From Gadus chalcogrammus (lineage: Eukaryota; Chordata; Actinopteri; Gadiformes; Gadidae), in assembly GCF_026213295.1 (NCBI RefSeq), contig NC_079417.1:2856251-2920250 (forward strand): a stretch of DNA of 64,000 nt. The letters are read 5' to 3'. Shown piece by piece: positions 36,198-45,100 of this stretch. Position numbers and translations under genes: made by a program. Position 1 is the first letter of the stretch. The number at the start of each line of letters is the position of its first letter. The notes under the pieces were generated by a model. It made no database searches. It saw only the letters and a program-made list of their open reading frames with translations, and was not told the DNA's origin.

Positions 36198-39100
36198 CTG
36201 AAATCAAAAGAATACACAGTAGAGCAAACTGTATATCAGAGGGGGTGGGATGGTCTATTGGTCAGGGGGTTTGGAAACCAGTTGAAAGGTTCTGGCAGAC
36301 CTATCATAGAGAGTGCATATTGAGCGTATAGGGCGGGCCAATACTGACACTGATGGTTACCACGTTAGCAGCGATGCTAGTGGTCATCATGGACACAGGT
36401 GGTTACCAGGGGCGACCAGGGAACTAGTGCATACCAGGTTCACAAGTTGGTACTAAGTCCTACCAGGGTCAAACGTTGTTACCAGGGGTTACCAGGGACA
36501 CTAGTGGTTACAAGGATTTAACTTGGGCAGAAGTGGTTACCACAGACTCTAGTCACTAGTGTTTAGCAGGGCCGTGAGCTGTTACCAGAGACACTACTGG
36601 TTACTGGTTACCAGGGGTCACCAGGGATGCTTGTGTTATCAGGGACACTAGTTGTTCTCTGGGTTTACCATGGCCATATAATCTCAAGTAGGCTGTTCCC
36701 TTATTTGGAGTCAGCTGGGATTGGAGCCTGATATTGGCAGAAGAATAAACACAGTAGGATATGACCTTTATATATTAAACGGTAACTAACCACTAAGAAA
36801 GAGAGAAAAATAAGGAAGGGAAAACAGAGAGCAGAACATGGAGCAGCAACCAGTCTTGTGATCTACAGGGAGACTATAACGCTATATACAAACTTTTAAA
36901 ATATCTATTCTAAGGAAATACTTGGTCATCATGAACTGTTTACTGAGTATCTTCAGTGAGCTCCCTAGAGACCGGTCGTCCTGGGTGGGAGCCTGCAGGG
37001 CCTATCAGGCGGGAGGAGGCTACATCACGGTAAATTGAGACAGGGGAACCGGCCCTCAGAACAGCCTCCTCTCTTGGTCCAACAGGCTCCTCTCTCGGCC
37101 CAACCGGGTTCATCTGCATCCCGCTGTTAACGTAGACGTCCTCCTCACTTCTGATGACGACCTGAGATACAGAATGGGTCTTCAAACACAACAGAGCTCC
37201 AAAAATATCCCAGAGGTCAGTGTGGAGCTTGTATCCACGTTACCTGGGACTCCCCCTCGTCCGGGGGGGCTCGCTTCACAGTGGCAGCGTTAAAGGACCG
37301 TGCTTCCTCAGCCACTTTCCGAGTTCTGAAATCAAAAGAATACACAGTAGAGCAAACTGTATATCAGAGGGGGTGGGATGGTCTATTGGTCAGGGGGTTT
37401 GGAAACCAGTTGAAAGGTTCTGGCAGAGCTATCATAGAGAGTGCATATTGAGCGTATAGGGCGGGCCAATACTGACACTGATGGTTACCACCTTAGCAGC
37501 GATGCTAGTGGTCATCATGGACACAGGTGGTTACCAGGGGCGACTAAGGAACTAGTGCATACCAGGTTCACGAGTTGGTACTAAGGCCTACCAGGGTCAA
37601 ACGTTGTTACCAGGGGTTACCAGGGACACTAGTGGTTACAAGGAGTTAACTTGGGCAGAAGTGGTTACCACAGACTCTAGTCACTAGTGTTTAGCAGGGC
37701 CGTGAGCTGTTACCACAGACACTACTGGTTACCAGGGGTCACCAGGGATGCTTGTGTTATCAGGGACACTAGTTGTTCTCTGGGTTTACCATGGCCATAT
37801 AATCTCAAGTAGGCTGTTCCCTTATTTGGAGTCAGCTGGGATTGGAGCCTGATATTGGCAGAAGAATAAATACAGTAGGATATGACCTTCATATATCAAA
37901 CGGTAACTAACCATTAAGAAAGATAAAATTAAGGAAGGGAAAACAGAGAGCAGAACATGGAGCAGCAACCAGTCTTGTGATCTACAGTGAGACTATAACG
38001 CGATATTCTAACTTTTAAAATATCTATTCTGAGGAAATACTTGGTCATCATAAACTGTTTACTGAGTATCTTCAGTGAGCTCCCTAGAGACCGGTCGTCC
38101 TGTGTGGGAGCCTGCAGGGCCTATCAGGCGGGAGGAGGCTGCATCACGGTGCGTTGGGACTGGGGAACCGGCTCTCAGAACAGCCTCCTCTCTCGGTCCA
38201 ACAGACTCCTCTCTCGGCCCAACCGGGTTCATCTGCATCCCGCTGTTAACGTAGACGTCCTCCTCACCTCCGAAGACGACCTGAGACACAGAATGGGTTT
38301 TCAAACACAACAGCGCTCAACAAATATCCCAAAGGTCAGTGTGGAGCTTATAATCACGTTACCTGGGACTCCTCCTCGTCTGGGGGAGCTTGCTTCACAG
38401 TGGCAGCGTAAAAGGACTGCGTTTCCTCACCCATCTTCCAAGTTCTGAAATCCAAAGAATACACAGTAGAGCAAACTGTATATCAGAGGGGGTGGGATGG
38501 TCTATTGGTCAGGGGGTTTGGAAACCAGTTGAAAGGTTCTGGCAGAGCTATCATAGAGAGTGCATATTGAGCGTATAGGGCGGGCTAATACTGACACTGA
38601 TGGTTACCACCTTAGCAGCGATGCTAGTGGTCACCATGGACACAGGTGATTACCAGGGGCGACCAGGGAACTAGTGCATACCAGGTTCACGAGTTGGTAC
38701 TAAGTCCTACCAGGGTCAAACGTTGTTACCAGGGGTTACCAGGGACACAAGTGGTTACAAGGAGTTAACTTGGGCAGAAGTGGTTACCACAGACTCTAGT
38801 CACTAGTGTTTAGCAGGGCCGTGAGCTGTTACCACAGACACTACTGGTTACCAGGGGTCACCAGGGATGCTTGTGTTATCAGGGACACTAGTTGTTCTCT
38901 GGGATACCAGGGCCATATAATCACAAGTAGGCTGTTTCCTTATTTGGAGTCAGCTGGGATTGGAGCCTGATATTGGCAGAAGAATAAACACAGTAGGATA
39001 TGACCTTCATATATCAAACGGTAACTAACCATTAAGAAAGATAAAATTAAGGAAGGGAAAACAGAGAGCAGAACACGGAGCAGCAACCAGTCTTGTGATC

Positions 39101-42100
39101 TACAGTGAGACTATAACGCGATATTCTAACTTTTAAAATATCTATTCTAAGGAAATACTTGGTCATCATGAACTGTTTACTGAGTATCTTCAGTGAGCTC
39201 CCTAGAGACCGGTCGTCCTGGGTGGGAGCCTGCAGGGCCTATCCGGTGGGAGGAGGCTGCATCACGGTGCGTTGAGCCTGGGGAACCGGCCCTCAGAACA
39301 GCCTCCTCTCTCGGTCCAACCGGGTTCATCTGCATCCCGCTGTTAACGTAGATGACCTCCTCACCTCCGAAGACGACCTGAGACACAGAATGGGTCTTCA
39401 AACACAACAGAGCTCCACAAATATCCCAGAGGTCAGTGTGGAGCTTGTAATCACGTTACCTGGGACTCCTCCTCGTCTGGGGGGGCTCGCTTCACAATGG
39501 CAGCGTTAAAGGACCGCGTTTCCTCACCCATCTTCCAAGTTCTGAAATCCAAAGAATACACAGTAGAGCAAACTGTATATCAGAGGGGGTGGGATGGTCT
39601 ATTGGTCAGGGGGTTTGGAAACCAGTTGAAAGGTTCTGGCAGAGCTATCATAGAGAGTGCATATTGAGCGTAGAGGGCGGGCCAATACTGACACTGATGG
39701 TTACCACCTTAGCAGCGATGCTAGTGGTCACCATGGACACAGGTGATTACCAGGGGCGACCAGGGAACTAGTGCATACCAGGTTCACAAGTTGGTACTAA
39801 GTCCTACCAGGTTCAAACGTTGTTACCAGGGGTTACCAGGGACACAAGTGGTTACAAGGAGTTAACTTGGGCAGAAGTGGTTACCACAGACTCTAGTTTT
39901 TAGCAGGGCCGTGAGCTGTTACCAGAGACACTACTGGTTACCAGGGATCACCAGGGATGCTTGTGTTATCAGGGACACTAGTTGATCTCTGGGATACCAG
40001 GGCCATATAATCACAAGTGGACTGTTCCCTTATTTGGAGTCAGCTGGGATTGGAGCCTGATATTGGCAGAAGAATAAACACAGTAGGATATGACCTTTAT
40101 ATATTAAACGGTAACTAACCACTAAGAAAGAGAGAAAAATAAGGAAGGGAAAACAGAGAGCAGAACATGGAGCAGCAACCAGTCTTGTGATCTACATTGA
40201 GACTATAACGCGATATTCTAACTTTTAAAATATCTATTCTGAGGAAATACTTGGATCATTATGAACTGTTTACTGAGTATCGTCAGTCAGCTCCCTAGAG
40301 ACCGGCCGTCCTGGGTGGGAGCCTGCAGGGCCTATCAGGCGGGAGGAGGCTGCATCACGGTGCGTTGAGACTGGGGAACCGGCTCTCAGAACAGCCTCCT
40401 CTCTCGGTCCAACAGACTCCTCTCTCGGCCAAACCGGGTTCATCTGCATCCCGCTGTTAACGTAGATGTCCTCCTCACCTCCGAAGACCACCTGAGATAC
40501 AGAATGGGTCTTCAAACACAACAGAGCTCCACAAATATCCCAGAGGTCAGTGTGGAGCTTGTATCCACGTTACCTGGGACTCCTCCTCGTCTGGGGGGGC
40601 TCGCTTCACAGTGGAAGCGTTAAAGGACCGCGTCTCCTCACCCACTCTCCGAGTTCTGAAATCAAAAGAATACACAGTAGAGCAAACTGTATAACAGAGG
40701 GGGTAGGATGGTCTATTGGTCAGGGGGTTTGGAAACCAGTTGAAAGGTTCTGGCAGAGCTACCATAGAGGGAGCGCTGTCCCACTCCCGTTGACCGGAAT
40801 ACAACCGGAAAAATAATGAGCACCAGGGGGACAGACTAGACAGTGTATAATGCATGGGGTGGACTGAGTTAAATGCAGTAATTTGAATCTCTGTCTATTT
40901 CTGATTCGCTGCTACATAGATAATAATCCACTGGATATCATTAATAATATAATATGTCCCACACACAAATGATGTGTGATAAACCTTTTTAGATCAGAAG
41001 CTCCAGCACTGAAGCTACACAAAGTGACGAGCACCTGGCAGCGCTGTTAATCCTGCTGAATCTCTTCACCTTACCTTATAAAGCACACAACCACGGACAC
41101 CAATCCCACGAACATCACAGCAGATTTGAAAATGCACAGCACCACGTCTGGAATATTAAAGATCAGGATTTAGAATGTGTTGTCAGGAGGTTTTTGTTCT
41201 TGGTTTCTTGAATGGCTGTGACTGAACCAATGAATGTATTTCAAAAAGCCATGAGGCTGATTAGTCGTCGTGAGCCGTTTAAAAATCCAGCCACTGTTGA
41301 CTTCACAACTTAATGTTTTTTTTTAACCAAAAAGCAGAACAAAACTGAAATTTGCATGTAAAAAACGTATTCAGGGTTGACTGTCGTGATGAAGAATATA
41401 ACCTTTTAATTTGCTTGCTTGTTTTTAGTCAACTTTGAATTATTGATCAACACACTACCTTGTCTTCTGTCTTAGATCGAGGAAACCTTTAGGTACAACA
41501 CCAAGCTCAGGTTGGTTTCCTGTTTTGAATCAACTTACCTTGAATGTCGATCTTGTAGATATTAGATGTTTCAATGCCAATGTCATTCCTGACTACACAG
41601 AAGAACCAGTTATTGGTGCTCAACAGCTGGATGGACAGAGAAGATCCACTCCCGATCTTAAGGATGTGTTCTCCGTGTATTCGGTACCAGGTGAACTCGC
41701 TGACAGCAGGGTTAGCATGACTGGAGCAGGTCAGGTTCAGGCAGCCTCCCTCTCCGGCTGGAAGACACGGGCTGCAGACAACAGAGGTCTTCCTGGGGGC
41801 ATCTGAGAGAGAACCCACCAATCAGAGCCTAGCCCTCAGTCATGTTGGTTAGATGTTGTGAATTTAACCAAACTGTTCTGAATGCAATAACATAAATGAA
41901 ATTAATATGAAAAAAACGCACGCATCAAAGGTCGTTTTTCTTCAACCCACAGATTTTTCTTCTTAGATCAAGGAAACTTTTAGGTATATTTTCCAAGAAG
42001 ATCAATATAAAAAAGTAAGCAAATAATAAGATGTACTCTTCATTGAAAAGGTTGAATATTGACTGACATAAGATACTGAGTATCTTGTATCTTGTAGACG

Positions 42101-45100
42101 TCACAGTTTTGTTCCCAGATGGTATGTAGTAGGCCGCAGTGCAGGAGACATTGTTTCCATGGTGGAGGTGGGAGGCGTTGAAGGTCAGAGTGGAGGTCAC
42201 GGTATCGCCCTGCTGGAGCTGGGTGCTGAGCCCCAGGGCGGGGGTCCACGTCACAGTGGGGGGGTGGGTTTGAGAGTAGGATGGAGCAGAGCACCTCAGC
42301 TCCACAGGTGTCCCCTCCACCACCTGCTCCTCGGGGGTCATCAAACGAGGTGCAGCAAATACCACTGGGTATTTTGCAGTGTTGCACCCAGCACCTTTAA
42401 AACAAGAGGTTGACAGATCCCAAGACTCAATCAATGCACAAACTTTGACAAACAACTTTGAACACTAACCCTAACAAAACAATATCATTAATCAGAATCA
42501 ATTAATTATTATTAGTTGGTCATATTAGATACTAAGCAACCTGGTCTCACAGGAATCCGTGAATTGACCACCGACGCTTAACACAAAATCTTTGGAATCC
42601 TCTGGGAAACACGCCAATTTGTATGATATGGCCACGGATTTTGCTCCAATGTAAGTTGGTGATGTGAGAATAGCGTGTTAGATAAGTACACCCCCCCCCC
42701 CATTTCGCCATAATTAGTTTAACAGTCATTCTTCTTGTTTCATTTTGTAAACATTGTGCTATGCCTTTACACAGGCATAGAATGTAATACATGTAGTACT
42801 TAATTTCCGCCACAGTGTGGCGGTGATCTATTGGTGCACTCTGTCCCGTGAAAGCTACACATTTTGTAGGGCAGTGTTGAAACATGGCGGACAGAACGTG
42901 TCTTAACCAAATGTGTACTTTGCCTGTGTATGTTTACAGGTGAGCAAACAATAAGAGACATGAATAAGATGAGCTGGGTAAGGGTTAGAGATGTTGGGAA
43001 GAGTTGGCAAGTTAACTTAGTCGCGAATGTTGTATTAAAAGGTTGTAACGCCGTAATAAGCAACTTCTGCTAGCAGCTAAGCTAATCTTCTTGCGTCGCC
43101 ATTAGGGTCCGGTCGCGGTACATTTATGTAGATGGTGTTTGTTTACTTTGTATGCCAAGGTTAAGAACTGGGAATAATATCAGGAGCCACAATGTGCTTT
43201 TATTTTGTGTATTTCCATTGCCCATTACTATGTCTATTAATATGTATTTTTGCGAATTGTGTAATACTTGGATTAGGATGTAAACAGACCAAGCTACACA
43301 TTTTGTAGAGCAGTGTTGAAACATGGCGGACAGAACGTGTCTTAACCAAATGTGTACTTTGCCTGTGTATGTTTACAGAACTCATTAAAGGAACTACTCT
43401 TCAAGTCACGCTTGAGTTTATTTTCAAGTGTGCAACAGTGACACTCATATTCCGTGGCACGCACAGATCCCCGTTTCAACAAATGAGTCGACCATGGGTG
43501 CTTAACTCAAAATCCGTGGTGGCCTCACGGAATCACTTAAATTGTCCGTGATATGCCAACGGAATTTTCTCCAATGCAAGTTGATGACAATCATATTCCG
43601 TGGCACACACACAGGTCCCCGTTTCAACAAATGAGTCGACCATGGGTGCTTAACTCAAAATCCGTGGTGGCCTCACGGAATCACTTAAATTGTCTGTGAT
43701 ATGCCAAAAAATATGTTTATGCTGTATAAACAATATCAACTTCATTGCATGTTCACAACAGGTACAGGAGGTCAGGGCACTGTGCAAACAATGTGGTGTG
43801 GATGATAAGGGTCCAAGATAGATATGGTTATGAGACTGTCTGACAAAATGTCTAATAGAGTCACCTACAACAAGGTGTTTGAGAAAGTGTGGGGTGCTTC
43901 TGGTAAGCTAAATGATATGGAATGTTGAAGATAATTTCACTTTGTTATACATTGTTGTGTTAAAGAAATTACTTATCATTATGTAGTAGGTTAGCTATAC
44001 ATGCTCCTAATGTCAGTTATTACAGTTTTTTTTCTGTTTCACAGGTCACGTGGTTGGGCAGTTATCACTTGCCCATGTGGGGTTGTGTTTTCAGTCAAAT
44101 TCAACCTTAGAGCAGAGAGTCCACGTGACTGTGGATCTCTTGCTGTCCTGGAAACACCTCCCCAATGTGGCTGTGTATGATTATGCCACTGCATGCCAAC
44201 CGCAGGCAGCCAGGAATATTTACCCCTTTTCAGGGAAGGTTACTGGATCCCACCCCAGAGAACGTGAAGCAGGCCTCAGAGGGAAAGGTCCATGTCAACT
44301 TGCCTTGGCTGAAATTTAAAAAAAAAGCCAACTGACAAAGATGGTCACCGTCTCACTGGATCCTCACAGCATTTTGCTTTGAACGATGTGTTCCACCAGG
44401 GCAACAGCAAAGACCAGTGTGAGGTTCTAAGAAAGCTGGAGCTTGTGCCTGAACTTGTTGGTCTTATTAACAGCCAGTGTGCGGAGCAGCTGCATCAACA
44501 CACATTTTTCTACAAAGAAACGTTCTCCACCATTACAACTTGGCAAGGAACCAAAAAATCTAAAATCAGTACAGCAAGATTGTTCCCCCCAGATGTTTCA
44601 TTCCAGTTTGACAGCCATGGAAGGGTAGTCTTAGGTATGGGATTGAATAATTATGCACATTTGTCGTCTTCATCTACTTTAGACGATAAAGTTTGTTGCA
44701 TGCTTTTCCTATAGCTCACTCCCCATCAGCCGTGATGTCAACTGGGTCATATGGGAAAGAACAAGAAGACTCTCAAGAGTATGAGTCAGAAGTTGAAATG
44801 CAGTGTGACAGCCATGGAATATAGTCTTAGGTATGGGATTGAATATTTATGCACATTTGTCGTCTTCATCTACTTTAGACAATAAAGTTTGTTGCATGTT
44901 TTTCCTATAGCTCACTCCCCATCAGCCTTGATGTCAACTGGGTCATCAGGGAAAGAACAAGAGGAGTCTCAAGAGTGTGAGTCATGGCTCTATTTTGCAC
45001 ATCATTCAAATGAGAAATGTGACATTTCACACTTAAGTTTATTTTTCGGTTGTTGCTTTGTACACTAGTAAATGATGACAGTGAGCAGAGACCTCATGGA

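Larger units (their letters stand above)
35746..40790. repeat. Five-copy tandem repeat (about 1.1 kb period) of a tail cassette
   Basis: Unit starts are about 35746, 36881, 38000, 39118 and 40211. Tail-exon stop positions 35812, 36940, 38059, 39177 and 40270 give periods of 1128, 1119, 1118 and 1093. Each unit holds a tail exon, an 82-nt linker exon, a GTCTATTGGTCAGGGGGTTT SINE-like stretch and, in the four complete units, a GGTTACCAGGGACACTAGTG spacer. The fifth (closest to the membrane exon) is truncated after the SINE-like stretch. Confidence 0.97.

Noticed and set aside
36230..36300. tRNA gene at the GTCTATTGGTCAGGGGG segment, repeated in each cassette unit
   Set aside because: It resembles a tRNA-derived SINE head, but the B-box region is degenerate and no acceptor stem pairs.
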